From contig NZ_FRCS01000009.1 in the NCBI RefSeq assembly GCF_900143005.1, positions 1 through 64,000 of the forward strand: 64,000 nt of DNA, given 5' to 3'. The stretch is from Cryptosporangium aurantiacum (GTDB taxonomy: Bacteria > Actinomycetota > Actinomycetes > Mycobacteriales > Cryptosporangiaceae). Position numbers and translations under genes: made by a program. The notes under the pieces are model-generated. The model had not been told where the DNA came from. It was given only the letters and a program-made list of their open reading frames with translations, and did no database searches. Shown here in pieces: positions 42,155-51,590 of this stretch; position 1 is the first letter of the stretch, and each line of letters begins with the position of its first letter.

Positions 42155-44220
42155 GCGTCCTGCCCCTCGACGCGGCCGCCGCCGCTTCCGCCGACGCCAC
42201 CGCCGCCGGCTCGGGCCGGCGAAGCCGCCTGCGCCGTCCGGGTGCGATCTTCGGCGCCACCTGGCTGGTGTTCGTGCTCGTCGCGTCGCTCACCGCCCCG
42301 CTCTGGCGCCCCTACGCGGTGGACGAGCAGGACCTGGCCGACCGTCTCGCGCTGCCGTCGGCGGCGCACTGGCTGGGCACCGATCCGCTCGGACGCGACA
42401 TCCTCAGCCGGATCTTCACCGCCGGCGCGCTGCCGCTGCTGTCCTCCGCGCTCATGCTCGTCGTCGCGTTCGGCATCGGCCTGCCGCTGGCGCTGGTCGC
42501 CGCCGAGCGCGGCCGGCTGACCGAGCGCGTGATCAGCCGCCTCACCGAGGTGCTGATGGCGCTGCCGCTGATCATCCTGCTGCTCGCGGTGATCGGCGTG
42601 ATCGGCAACCGGCTCTACATCGTGATGGCGATCCTCGGCGTGCTGATCTCGGCGGCGGTCTACCGCGTGCTGCTCGGCGTCGCCCAGTCGGTGCGGCAGC
42701 GGCTCTACGTGGACGCCGCCCGGGTCAACGGCCTGGGCTCGCTGCGGGTGAACCTGCTGCACGTGCTGCCGTCGATGGCGACGGTCGTCGCGGTGCAGGC
42801 CGCGCAGCTGTTCGGGATCGGCCTGCTGATCAACGCGGGCCTGGCGTTCCTCGGCTTCGGACCGGCCGAGCCGGAGCCCAGCTGGGGCTTCATGATCCAG
42901 GACGCGTCCAAGCACCTGTTCGACCACCCGTGGCTGATGGTGCCGACCGGGACGGTGCTCGCGCTGACGGTGGTGGCCGCGAACGAGCTCGCGGACGCAC
43001 TCGCGGCCCCGGCCCGCCCGGAGCCCACGCGGCGGCGCCGCCGGGCCCGCGCAGGCCGGATCGCCTCACCCAACGGCCCGACGGCGGGCGCGGCCCTCGC
43101 GCCGACGGCCTCCGCGGGCGCGGCCTCGGTGGGTGCGGCGACGGAGGCCGCCAGCGGGAGAGCGGGCGCGGGCGCGGATCCGGGGGTGGTTCTGGAGGTG
43201 CGGAACCTCTCCGTCGGTGTGGACGACGGGCCGACGCTGGTCAGCGGCGTGTCGTTCGCGCTGCGACCGGGCACCGTCCTCGGCCTCGTCGGCGAGTCCG
43301 GCTGCGGTAAGACGATGACCGCCCGCTCGCTGCTCGGGTTGCTGCCGGACGGCGTCGCGGTGACCGGCGGCTCGATCCGCTGGCAGGGCCGCGAGCTCAC
43401 CGATTTCCGTGCCGTCCGGGGCCGCGAGATCGCGCTGATCTCGCAGGAGCCGATGGTGGCGCTGGACCCGATGTTCTCGGTCGCTTACCAGCTCACCCAG
43501 CCGATCCGCCGGTTCCGCAGCGTCGGCCGCGCCGAGGCCCGCCGGATCGCGCGCTCGCTGCTCGGCCAGGTCGGCATCGTCGACGCCGACCGGGTGCTGA
43601 AGAGCTACCCGCACCAGCTCTCCGGCGGCATGGCGCAGCGCGTCTGCATCGCGCTGGCGCTGACCGGCGAACCGAAGCTCCTGATCGCCGACGAACCCAC
43701 CACCGCCCTCGACGTCACCGTGCAGGCGGAGATCCTCTCGCTGCTCCGCGCGCTGGTCCGCGACACCGGCCTCTCGGTCGTCCTGGTCAGCCACGACCTC
43801 GGTGTGGTCGCCGACCTCTGCGACGACGTCGCGGTGATGTACGCGGGCGCCGTCGTCGAGTCCGGCACCGCCGCATCCGTGCTCGACGCACCGGCGCACC
43901 CGTACACGATGGCGCTGCTCGGGGCGAACCCGCACGTGCCCGAAGGGGAACCGGTCCCGCTGCGGCTGGCGTCGATCCCCGGAACCGTGCCACCGCCCGG
44001 GCAGTGGCCGACCGGCTGCCGCTTCGCGTCCCGCTGCCGGTTCGCGGCGGCCGCCTGCGGCGAGCCGTTCCCGGCGCGCTCCGCGCACGAGACCGGCTCC
44101 GTGTTGTGCGTCCGGTTCGACGAACTCACCCGCACCCACGCCACCTGGGACGCCGAGGAGGTCGGCGCACAAACCGCGCTCGACGTCGAGACCACCCCCA
44201 CCGCAGGAGCGGCCCGATGA
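42151..44220 (+). CDS. Fused ABC permease (DppC-like) and ATPase (DppD-like) (689 aa)
   Basis: Two subunits in one chain. The permease part (about 1-290) has HWLGTDPLGRDILSRIFTAG, the coupling loop YVDAARVNGLGSLRVNLLHV and GLLINAGLAFLGFGPAEPEP. An Ala/Gly/Pro-rich linker (about 290-345) leads to the ATPase: Walker A GESGCGKTMT, signature LSGGMAQRVCIALAL, Walker B LLIADEPTTALD and switch VSHDLGVVADLCD. The C-terminal CRFASRCRFAAAACG Cys-rich segment, a possible Fe-S site in this ATPase type, is kept. Both neighbours are joined by ATGA overlaps. Such fusions are known in actinobacteria. Confidence 0.92.
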   Translation: MSVLPLDAAAAASADATAAGSGRRSRLRRPGAIFGATWLVFVLVASLTAPLWRPYAVDEQDLADRLALPSAAHWLGTDPLGRDILSRIFTAGALPLLSSALMLVVAFGIGLPLALVAAERGRLTERVISRLTEVLMALPLIILLLAVIGVIGNRLYIVMAILGVLISAAVYRVLLGVAQSVRQRLYVDAARVNGLGSLRVNLLHVLPSMATVVAVQAAQLFGIGLLINAGLAFLGFGPAEPEPSWGFMIQDASKHLFDHPWLMVPTGTVLALTVVAANELADALAAPARPEPTRRRRRARAGRIASPNGPTAGAALAPTASAGAASVGAATEAASGRAGAGADPGVVLEVRNLSVGVDDGPTLVSGVSFALRPGTVLGLVGESGCGKTMTARSLLGLLPDGVAVTGGSIRWQGRELTDFRAVRGREIALISQEPMVALDPMFSVAYQLTQPIRRFRSVGRAEARRIARSLLGQVGIVDADRVLKSYPHQLSGGMAQRVCIALALTGEPKLLIADEPTTALDVTVQAEILSLLRALVRDTGLSVVLVSHDLGVVADLCDDVAVMYAGAVVESGTAASVLDAPAHPYTMALLGANPHVPEGEPVPLRLASIPGTVPPPGQWPTGCRFASRCRFAAAACGEPFPARSAHETGSVLCVRFDELTRTHATWDAEEVGAQTALDVETTPTAGAAR

Positions 44221-45212
44221 CCACGCTCACCACCGCCCCGGCGCTGGAGATCAGCGACCTCGTCGTCCGGTACGGCTCGGGACGGAAAGCCCGCAACGCA
44301 CCGCCCGCCGTCGACGGCGTCAGCTTCGCGATCGCGCCCGGCGAGACGCTCGGCCTGGTCGGCGAGTCCGGGTCCGGCAAGTCGACGATCGGCAAGGCCG
44401 TGCTGGGGCTGCACCCACCGGCGGCCGGGACCGTGCGGTTACACGGCGAGGACATCACCGCGATGTCGCTCAAGCGCCGCAGCCGGTTCGCTGCGGACCT
44501 GCGGGTCGTGTTCCAGGATCCGTACTCCTCGCTGAACCCGGCGCGAACGATCGGCCAGACGCTGGTCGAGCCGCTGCGGCTGCTCGGCGTCCGCGGCCCG
44601 GAGGCGTTCGCCCGCGCCCGGGCCGCGGTGGAGTCCGTCGGACTGCCCGGCGACGCCGTCAACCGGTACCCGTCGCAGTTCTCCGGCGGCCAGCGGCAGC
44701 GGGTCGCGATCGCCCGCGCGCTGGTCTGCGACCCCAAGGTGCTGGTCCTCGACGAGCCGGTGTCGGCGCTCGACCTGTCCACCCAGGCGCAGGTGCTCAA
44801 CTTGCTCGCGGATCTGCGTGACGAGCACGGGCTGGCGTTCCTGTTCGTCGCCCACGACCTCGGCGTCGTGCGATTCCTCGCCCAGCGCGTCGTCGTCCTC
44901 TACCGCGGGCAGGTGATGGAGACCGGGGCGGTCGAGTCCGTCACCCAGGCCCCGCAGCACCCGTACACGGTCGCCCTGACCGCTGCGGCCCCGGTGCCGC
45001 GGCCGGCCGAGCAGGCCGCCCGCCGTACCGCTCGCGAGGCCCACGGGTTCGGCACCGCCGGTGCGGCGCAGCCCTCGCCGACCGGGTGCCCGTTCGTGCC
45101 GCGCTGCCCGCTGGCGACCGCGGTGTGCAGCGTGGAGCGTCCGCCGTTGCGGTTGGTGGGGGACAGCCACACGGCGTGTCACCACGCCGGGCGCGTGGAG
45201 ACCCTGCGATGA
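44217..45212 (+). CDS. ABC transporter ATP-binding protein, DppF-like (331 aa)
   Basis: Second ATPase of the importer. Walker A is GESGSGKST, signature FSGGQRQRVAIARAL, Walker B VLVLDEPVSALD, switch VAHDLGVVRFLAQ. The C-terminal oligopeptide-transporter domain has TGCPFVPRCPLATAVC with conserved Cys. It forms a heterodimer with the ATPase part of the preceding fusion protein. The start and stop overlap both neighbours by ATGA. Confidence 0.93.
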   Translation: MTTLTTAPALEISDLVVRYGSGRKARNAPPAVDGVSFAIAPGETLGLVGESGSGKSTIGKAVLGLHPPAAGTVRLHGEDITAMSLKRRSRFAADLRVVFQDPYSSLNPARTIGQTLVEPLRLLGVRGPEAFARARAAVESVGLPGDAVNRYPSQFSGGQRQRVAIARALVCDPKVLVLDEPVSALDLSTQAQVLNLLADLRDEHGLAFLFVAHDLGVVRFLAQRVVVLYRGQVMETGAVESVTQAPQHPYTVALTAAAPVPRPAEQAARRTAREAHGFGTAGAAQPSPTGCPFVPRCPLATAVCSVERPPLRLVGDSHTACHHAGRVETLR

Positions 45213-45916
45213 ACCTGGAGACGTCGATCCGGTTGCTGTCCGGCGAGGGCGTGTGGACGACCCAGCCGGTTCCCGAGATCGGGCTGCGGGCGATGACGCT
45301 CTCCGACGGGCCGGTCGGCGTGCGCGGCGGCACCGACACCGAACTTGACCCGGCCGCGGTGCTGCCCACCGGCTCCGCGATGGCGGCGTCCTGGGACGAG
45401 GACCTGCTGCACCGGATCGGCGGTGTGCTCGCGGGCGAGGCCGTGCGCAAGGGCGTCGACGTCGTGCTCGGACCGACGATCAACCTGCACCGCTCGCCGC
45501 GCGGCGGCAGGCACTTCGAGTGTTTCAGCGAGGACCCGCTGCTGTCCGGTCGCCTGGCCACCGCGTACGTGCGGGGCGTGCAGGAGAACGGCGTGGGCGC
45601 GTGCCCGAAGCACTACATCGCGAACGACGCGGAGACCGACCGGACCACGGTGGACAACCAGGTCGACGAGCGCACGCTGCGCGAGCTGTACCTGGCGCCG
45701 TTCGAGGCGGTGGTCGCCGACGCCAGGCCGTGGATGATCATGGCCGCGTACAACGGCGTCAACGGCGCACCGATGACCGAGAACGACCTGCTCGCCGAGC
45801 CGCTGAAGGGCGAGTGGGGCTTCGACGGCCCGCTCACGCTCGCCACCGGCCCGTCCGCCGGCGCCGTCCACGTCTCGGCCACCGTGCCGATCACCCCGGA
45901 AGGAACCCTCGCGTGA
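45209..45916 (+). pseudogene. GH3 beta-glucosidase remnant with in-frame internal deletion (235 aa)
   Basis: The first 200 residues are a normal GH3 N-terminal barrel: LSGEGVWTTQPVPEIGLRAM, LSDGPVGVRGG, APTV-like LGPTINLHRSP, GGRHFECFSEDPLLSG, ACPKHYIANDAETDR and MIMAAYNGVNGAPMTEN. The text then reaches GEWGFDG, where a GH3 enzyme continues with VVVSDW and its nucleophile Asp. Here it jumps to PLTLATGPSAGAVHVSATVP, which looks like the very end of a GH3 protein (the fibronectin-like tail). About 500 or more residues, including the nucleophile and the second domain, are missing, yet the frame and both 4-base overlaps are intact. It should be inactive as a glycosidase. Confidence 0.75.
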
Positions 45917-48534
45917 CGCCGCCCACGGGTCTGCGGACCGAGCATCTGGACAGCGCGCTCGGAATCGTCACCACCGCACCGCGGCTGTCCTGGCGGCTTC
46001 CCGACGGCGCCCGCGAGCAGCGCGCCTACCGGATCACGACCGACAACGGCGGCGACACCGGCTGGCAGGAGAGCGGGCAGAACCTGCTCGTGCCCTATAC
46101 CGGCCCGGTGCTCGGATCGTCCCAGCGCGTCGTCTGGCGCGTGCAGGTGCGTACCGACCTGGGCGAGAGCCCGGTCTCGGAACCGGCCTGGTTCGAGACC
46201 GGTCTGCTGGCCGCCGAGGACTGGCGCGCGTCCTGGGTGGAACCCGGCACGATGCCGGTGGGGGAGAAGGGCTACCGCCCCGCGGCGCTGCTGCGATTCG
46301 AGTTCGACGTCCAGCGGCCGGTCGTCACGGCCCGGCTGTACGCGACCGCGCAGGGCCTCTACGAGGCGTTCCTCAACGCCGAGCGGGTCGGGGACGCCGA
46401 GCTGACCCCCGGTTACACCCAGTACGACGTCCGGCTGCAGGTGCAGACCCACGACGTCACCGGATCGGTGCGCACGGGCCGCAACACGCTCGGCGTGCTG
46501 CTCGCCGACGGGTGGTTCCGCGGGCAGGTCGGCATCACTCGCGCGGACGAGCAGTGGGGGAACCGGCTGGCGCTGCTGGCCCAGCTGCACCTCGTCCACG
46601 CCGACGGCGGCGTCACGGTCGTCGGCACCGGGCCAGGCTGGCGCAGCGGGCTCGGGCACGTCGTCGCCGCCGACCTGATCGAGGGTGAGCACTGGGACCT
46701 CTCCCGGCTGCCCCGCGGCTGGTCGAGTGCCGGCTTCGACGACACCGGGTGGGACGCCGCGGTCGTCGTGGACCACGGGTATTCCGGGCTGGTCGACTCG
46801 CCGGCGCCGCCGGTGCGGCGGGTCGAGGAGATCCGGCCCCGTGCGGTGGTGCGGCTCGCGGACGGTGCCCACCTGGTCGACCTCGGGCAGAACATCAACG
46901 GCTGGGTGCGCCTGACGAACCTGGGTCCGGCGGGCACCCGGCTCACGCTGACGCACGGCGAATGGCTCGGCCCGGACGGCGACCTCACGGTGGAGAACCT
47001 GCGTCCGGCGGTGCCGTTCCTGCCGCACCCGCTCCCGGCGGGCCAGGTCGACGTGGTGGTCTCCGCCGGTGTCCCCGGCGACGTCTTCGAGCCGCGCCGG
47101 ACCACCCACGGCTTCCGGTACGTGCGGATCGACGGTCACCCCGGCCCGCTGAGCCCCGACGACGTGCGTGGCGTCGTCGTCCACACCGACCTGCGTCGCA
47201 CCGGGTGGTTCACCAGCAGCGACGACCGGCTCAACCGCTTCCACGACGCAGCGGTGTGGAGCTTCCGGGACAACGCCTGCGACATCCCCACCGACTGCCC
47301 GCACCGGGAGCGCCACGGCTGGACCGGCGACTGGCAGCTGTTCGTGCCCACCGCCGCGTTCCTCTACGACGTCGCGGGTTTCTCCACGAAGTGGCTGCGG
47401 GACGTCGCGGCCGACCAGTGGCCGGACGGCACGATCGCGAACGTCAGCCCGAGCCCGCGGCACGAGGGCCGTCAGGGCCCGATCGCGATGCTCAACGGTT
47501 CCGCCGGGTGGGGCGACGCGGCGGTCATCGTTCCCTGGGAGTTGTACCGCGCGTACGGCGACGTGCGGATCCTGGAGGAACTCTGGCCGACGATGGTCCG
47601 CTGGCTGGAGCGCGCCGAGCGGATGGCCCGCGAGCAGCGCCACCCGTCGCGGGCCGACCGCCCGGCCCGCCCCCACGAGCGGTACCTCTGGGACACCGGC
47701 TTCCACTGGGGCGAGTGGCTGGTGCCCGGCGAGGACGTCGGTGACTTCCCGGCGTTCGTCGCCGCGGACAAGGGCGAGGTCGCGACCGCGTACTTCGCCC
47801 ACAGCGCCGAGCTGATGGCGCGGATCGCCGCGCTGCTGGGCCACGACCCCACGAGGTACACGACGCTCGCCGCGGCCGTACGCGACGCCTGGTGCACCGA
47901 GTACCTCGACGCCGACGGCCGGCTGGTGCCCGACACCCAGGCCGACCACGTGCGGGCGCTCGCGTTCGGACTGGTCCCGGCGCATCGTCGGCCGGCGGTG
48001 GCCACGCGGCTGGTCGAGCTGATCCGGAAGGCCGACACCCACCTCGGGACCGGCTTTCTGGCCACGCCGTACCTGCTTCCGGTGCTGGCCGACGCCGGGC
48101 ACCTCGACGTCGCCTACGAGCTCCTGTTCACCGACACCGAGCCCTCGTGGCTGGTGATGATCGATCGCGGCGCGACCACCGTCTGGGAGCAGTGGCACGG
48201 CGTCGACGCGGACGGCGTCCCCCACGAGTCGCTCAACCACTACTCCAAGGGCGCGGTGATCTCGTTCCTGCACCACTACGTCGCCGGTTTGGAGCCGGTG
48301 GAACCGGCGTACCGGCGGTTCCGCGTGCGTCCGCGCCCCGGTGGCGGGCTGACCTCGGCCGAGGCCGCGCACGAGTCGCCGTACGGCCGGATCTCGTCGG
48401 ACTGGCGCATCGACGGTGACGTGTTCGCACTGCGGGTGACGGTGCCCGCCGGTACGACCGCCGAGGTCGTCCTGCCGGACGGCACCCGGCACGACGCCGG
48501 CCCGGGTTCCCACGAGTGGAAGGTCGCACGATGA
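45913..48534 (+). CDS. GH78 alpha-L-rhamnosidase A (873 aa)
   Basis: Removes terminal alpha-L-rhamnose by an inverting mechanism. The domain order is that of GH78 enzymes: an N-terminal Fn3-like part (APRLSWRLPDG), jelly-roll sugar-binding domains (ARLYATAQGLYEAFLNAERV; LVDLGQNINGWVRL), then the (alpha/alpha)6 barrel. The catalytic motif DIPTDCPHRERHGWTGD carries the conserved Asp, Arg, Glu and Trp. The later TTVWEQWHGVD holds the second Glu, and a beta-sandwich closes the protein. No signal peptide, so it acts on imported substrate. GTGA and ATGA overlaps couple it to both neighbours. Confidence 0.93.
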   Translation: MTPPTGLRTEHLDSALGIVTTAPRLSWRLPDGAREQRAYRITTDNGGDTGWQESGQNLLVPYTGPVLGSSQRVVWRVQVRTDLGESPVSEPAWFETGLLAAEDWRASWVEPGTMPVGEKGYRPAALLRFEFDVQRPVVTARLYATAQGLYEAFLNAERVGDAELTPGYTQYDVRLQVQTHDVTGSVRTGRNTLGVLLADGWFRGQVGITRADEQWGNRLALLAQLHLVHADGGVTVVGTGPGWRSGLGHVVAADLIEGEHWDLSRLPRGWSSAGFDDTGWDAAVVVDHGYSGLVDSPAPPVRRVEEIRPRAVVRLADGAHLVDLGQNINGWVRLTNLGPAGTRLTLTHGEWLGPDGDLTVENLRPAVPFLPHPLPAGQVDVVVSAGVPGDVFEPRRTTHGFRYVRIDGHPGPLSPDDVRGVVVHTDLRRTGWFTSSDDRLNRFHDAAVWSFRDNACDIPTDCPHRERHGWTGDWQLFVPTAAFLYDVAGFSTKWLRDVAADQWPDGTIANVSPSPRHEGRQGPIAMLNGSAGWGDAAVIVPWELYRAYGDVRILEELWPTMVRWLERAERMAREQRHPSRADRPARPHERYLWDTGFHWGEWLVPGEDVGDFPAFVAADKGEVATAYFAHSAELMARIAALLGHDPTRYTTLAAAVRDAWCTEYLDADGRLVPDTQADHVRALAFGLVPAHRRPAVATRLVELIRKADTHLGTGFLATPYLLPVLADAGHLDVAYELLFTDTEPSWLVMIDRGATTVWEQWHGVDADGVPHESLNHYSKGAVISFLHHYVAGLEPVEPAYRRFRVRPRPGGGLTSAEAAHESPYGRISSDWRIDGDVFALRVTVPAGTTAEVVLPDGTRHDAGPGSHEWKVAR

Positions 48535-51158
48535 GCGACGTGTCGGTAGCGCCGGTGACGATCGAGCACCACCGCGAGCCGCTCGGCATCGGTGAGGCGG
48601 CCCCGCGGCTGTCCTGGGTGGTCCGGACCGAGCTGCCCTCGTGGCGGCAAGCGGCCCACGAGCTGGAGATCGCACCCGAAGAGGGGCCGGTTTGGGCGTC
48701 CGGGCGGGTCGTCTCGTCGGAGTCCGTGCTCGTGGCCTGGGGCGCGTCCCCGCTGACCAGCCGCGAGCGCCGGACCGTCCGGGTGCGGGTGTGGGGCGTC
48801 GGTGCCGCCGAGCCGTCCGCCTGGAGCGACGAGACGGTCGTGGAGGCCGGGCTGCTCTCCGCGTCGGACTGGTCCGCGCGGCTGGTGCAGCCGGTCCTGC
48901 CTCCCGACCGCGAGGAGCCGGTGCTGCTGCTCCGGCGCGAGTTCACGCTGGACCGCCCGGTGGTGCGGGCCCGGTTGTACGTGACCGCCCACGGCGTCTA
49001 CGACGCCCAGATCAACGGCACGGCAATTTCGGACGACGTCCTCGCGCCGGGCTGGACGAGTTACCGTCATCGGCTGCGTTACCAGACGTACGACGTCACC
49101 GGGCTGGTCGTCTCGGGCGTCAACGTGGTCGGTGCGCAGCTGGCCGACGGCTGGTACCGGGGACGGCTCGGCTTCACCGGTGGCCGCGCGTACTACGGCG
49201 ACCGCACCGGCCTGTTCGCGCAGCTGGAGGTCGTGCACCCGGACGGTGGCCGGACGGTCGTGACCACCGACGAGTCCTGGCGGTCGGCACCGGCGCCGAC
49301 GACCCGTGCCGGTCTCTACGGCGGCGAGACGTTCGACGCCCGCCGCGAGGTGCCCGGCTGGTCGTCGCCGGGCGCTTCGGACTCCGGGTGGACACCGGTC
49401 GACCTCGGCACGCTCGAGACGAGCACGCTGGTCGCGCCGACCGGCCCGCCGGTGCGCCGTACCGAGGTCGTCCCCGCGCGCGAGGTCTTCCGCTCCCCGT
49501 CCGGCAGAGTGCTCGTCGACTTCGGACAGAACCTGGTCGGCCGGCTCCGGCTCAACCTGCCGTCCGCGCCGGCCGGCACCGAGATCACCGTGCGGCACGC
49601 CGAGGTGCTCGAGGACGGCGAACTGGGCACCCGGCCGCTGCGCACCGCGGCGCAGACCGACGTCGTCGTCCTGGACGGGAACGGCCCGCGCACGTGGGAG
49701 CCGCGGTTCACGTTCCACGGCTTCCGGTACGCCGAGGTGACCGGCTGGCCCGGGGACCTGACGGTGGCGGCCCTCGCGGCGGTCGTCCTGCACACCGACC
49801 TGCGCCCGACCGGCACGTTCACCTGCTCCGACGACGACGTCACGCGGCTGCACGAGAACGTCCGGTGGGGGATGCGCGGCAACTTCCTCGACGTTCCCAC
49901 CGACTGCCCGCAGCGCGACGAGCGGCTCGGTTGGACCGGCGACCTGCAGGTGTTCGCGCCGACCGCGTCGTTCCTCTACGACACCGCGGGCATGCTGCGC
50001 TCCTGGCTGGCCGACCTCGCCGCCGAGCAACTGCGCGACCACGGCGGCATCGTGCCGAACTTCGTCCCGTTCCTGGACCTCATCCCGTTGCCCGCGCAGG
50101 CCGAGGTCGGCTGGGGCGACGCCGCGGTCGTCGTCCCGTGGACGCTCTACCAGCGGTTCGGTGATGCGGGCGTGCTGGCCGACCAGTGGCCGTCGATGGT
50201 CGCGTGGATCGACGCGTTCGAGGGCCGCGCCGGTGCGAACCTCGACTTCCCCGACGGCGGTTGCTCGTTCGGCGACTGGCTCGACCCGATCGCACCGCCG
50301 GACCGCCCCGGCGCGGCGCGAGCACCCTGGCAGTGCGTGGCCACTGCCTATCTGTCAAGGTCAGCGCGTCTCGTCGCCTTCGCGGCCGCGGTGCTGGGGT
50401 ACGACGGAAGCCGGTTCGCCGACCTCGCCGAACGCGCCGCCGAGCGATTCCGCGCCGAGTACGTGACGCCGACCGGCCGGGTGGCCTACCCGTCGCAGAC
50501 CGCGTACGCGCTGGCGCTGGAATTCGGGCTGCTCCCTCCGGCGCAGCGCGAGTACGCGGGCCAACTGCTGGCGTCCCAGGTGGCCGCCGACGGCTGGCAC
50601 ATCGGCACCGGTTTCCTCGGCACGCCGCTGATCACCGACGCGCTGACCAACGCGGGCGCGGTCGCGTCGGCGTACGAGCTGCTGCTGCAGCGGGAAAATC
50701 CGTCGTGGCTGTACCCGGTGACGATGGGCGCGACGACGATCTGGGAACGCTGGGATTCAATGCTTCCCGACGGCTCGATCAACCCGGGCACGATGACGTC
50801 GTTCAACCATTACGCGTACGGTGCGGTGGCAGACTGGCTGCACCGGTCGGTGGCCGGCCTCGCCCCGGCGGCCCCCGGCTACCAGCGGTTGCGTATCGCA
50901 CCACGCCCCGGCCCGGGCATCACGTCCGCCGCCGCCACCCACGAGACGCCGTACGGTCCGGCTACCGTCTCCTGGACGCTCGACGGCACCACGTTCACGC
51001 TGGAACTCACCGTCCCGCCGAACACCACCGCCGAGGTGGTCCTGCCCGACGGCAGCGCGCCGTTCGACGTCGGCTCCGGGCGGCACACGTTCACGCGAAC
51101 CGTGGTTGCGCCCGAGCCGGTGGAGAAACCCCAGCCGTTCTGGCAGCCGGAGGACTGA
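48531..51158 (+). CDS. GH78 alpha-L-rhamnosidase B (875 aa)
   Basis: A second, clearly different rhamnosidase with the same domain order. Segments are APRLSWVVRTELPSWRQAAH, ARLYVTAHGVYDAQINGTAI, VLVDFGQNLVGRLRL, and the barrel motif DVPTDCPQRDERLGWTGD, one residue longer than in enzyme A. The second Glu is in TTIWERWDSMLPDGSINPG. The C-terminal VVAPEPVEKPQPFWQPED tail is extra. Having the two motif variants side by side suggests different linkage or aglycone preference. Its ATG overlaps the stop of enzyme A. A weak hairpin follows, closing the operon. Confidence 0.93.
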   Translation: MSDVSVAPVTIEHHREPLGIGEAAPRLSWVVRTELPSWRQAAHELEIAPEEGPVWASGRVVSSESVLVAWGASPLTSRERRTVRVRVWGVGAAEPSAWSDETVVEAGLLSASDWSARLVQPVLPPDREEPVLLLRREFTLDRPVVRARLYVTAHGVYDAQINGTAISDDVLAPGWTSYRHRLRYQTYDVTGLVVSGVNVVGAQLADGWYRGRLGFTGGRAYYGDRTGLFAQLEVVHPDGGRTVVTTDESWRSAPAPTTRAGLYGGETFDARREVPGWSSPGASDSGWTPVDLGTLETSTLVAPTGPPVRRTEVVPAREVFRSPSGRVLVDFGQNLVGRLRLNLPSAPAGTEITVRHAEVLEDGELGTRPLRTAAQTDVVVLDGNGPRTWEPRFTFHGFRYAEVTGWPGDLTVAALAAVVLHTDLRPTGTFTCSDDDVTRLHENVRWGMRGNFLDVPTDCPQRDERLGWTGDLQVFAPTASFLYDTAGMLRSWLADLAAEQLRDHGGIVPNFVPFLDLIPLPAQAEVGWGDAAVVVPWTLYQRFGDAGVLADQWPSMVAWIDAFEGRAGANLDFPDGGCSFGDWLDPIAPPDRPGAARAPWQCVATAYLSRSARLVAFAAAVLGYDGSRFADLAERAAERFRAEYVTPTGRVAYPSQTAYALALEFGLLPPAQREYAGQLLASQVAADGWHIGTGFLGTPLITDALTNAGAVASAYELLLQRENPSWLYPVTMGATTIWERWDSMLPDGSINPGTMTSFNHYAYGAVADWLHRSVAGLAPAAPGYQRLRIAPRPGPGITSAAATHETPYGPATVSWTLDGTTFTLELTVPPNTTAEVVLPDGSAPFDVGSGRHTFTRTVVAPEPVEKPQPFWQPED

Positions 51159-51168
51159 AGCTAGTGTG

Positions 51169-51184
51169 AAGCCGCAGTCGGCTT
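51169..51184 (+). terminator. Short hairpin after the rhamnosidase operon
   Basis: AAGCCG and CGGCTT form a 6-bp stem with a 4-base loop 10 bases after the stop codon. It is weak by G/C-rich standards, but no other candidate is close by. Confidence 0.35.
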
Positions 51185-51195
51185 GACTGCCGTCC

Positions 51196-51531
51196 GTGGA
51201 CACGACAACCACTGCGGCGCCCACTCGTCGGACCGACCTCCGGCACCGCTGGCCGACCGCGCTCGGCCCGACCGCCGTCGCCGTGCAGGTGGCGCTCGGA
51301 CCCGACACCGAGACGATCGCGGTCGCCGTGCTCTGCTACCTCGGCGCGGCGGCGCGGAAGCAGCCGACGCGCGCTCATGCTCGGTCAAGCCGAGGAGAGT
51401 GCATTCCGTCGCATCGATGTCGCCCTCGGGAGGAACGCCGACAGCTTCGTCAAAGGGGAGCGCGCTCGGACGGCGAGGTGGTGTGCGAACTGCGGAACTC
51501 GGTGCGGGCCTGGAAAGCGTGCAGCGACTGA
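51196..51531 (+). pseudogene. Probable remnant of a small membrane protein gene
   Basis: The first 55 residues of this frame (RHRWPTALGPTAVAVQVALG, then AVAVLCYLGAAAR) look like the start of an actinobacterial membrane protein. The sequence then loses hydrophobicity and becomes random-looking. The region 51159-51590 (432 bases) otherwise holds no gene that I can support. It probably holds decayed sequence and the promoter of the next operon. Confidence 0.35.
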
Positions 51532-51590
51532 AAGGGTTCTGAAATCCGCGTTCCAGTGGAATTCCAGCCGCATGCGATCTGATCCGAGCC

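Noticed and set aside
45613-48675. Open frame of 1020 codons antisense to rhamnosidase A
   Set aside because: A shadow of the G/C-rich third codon positions of the real gene; composition is Arg/Val/Asp-rich with no domain.
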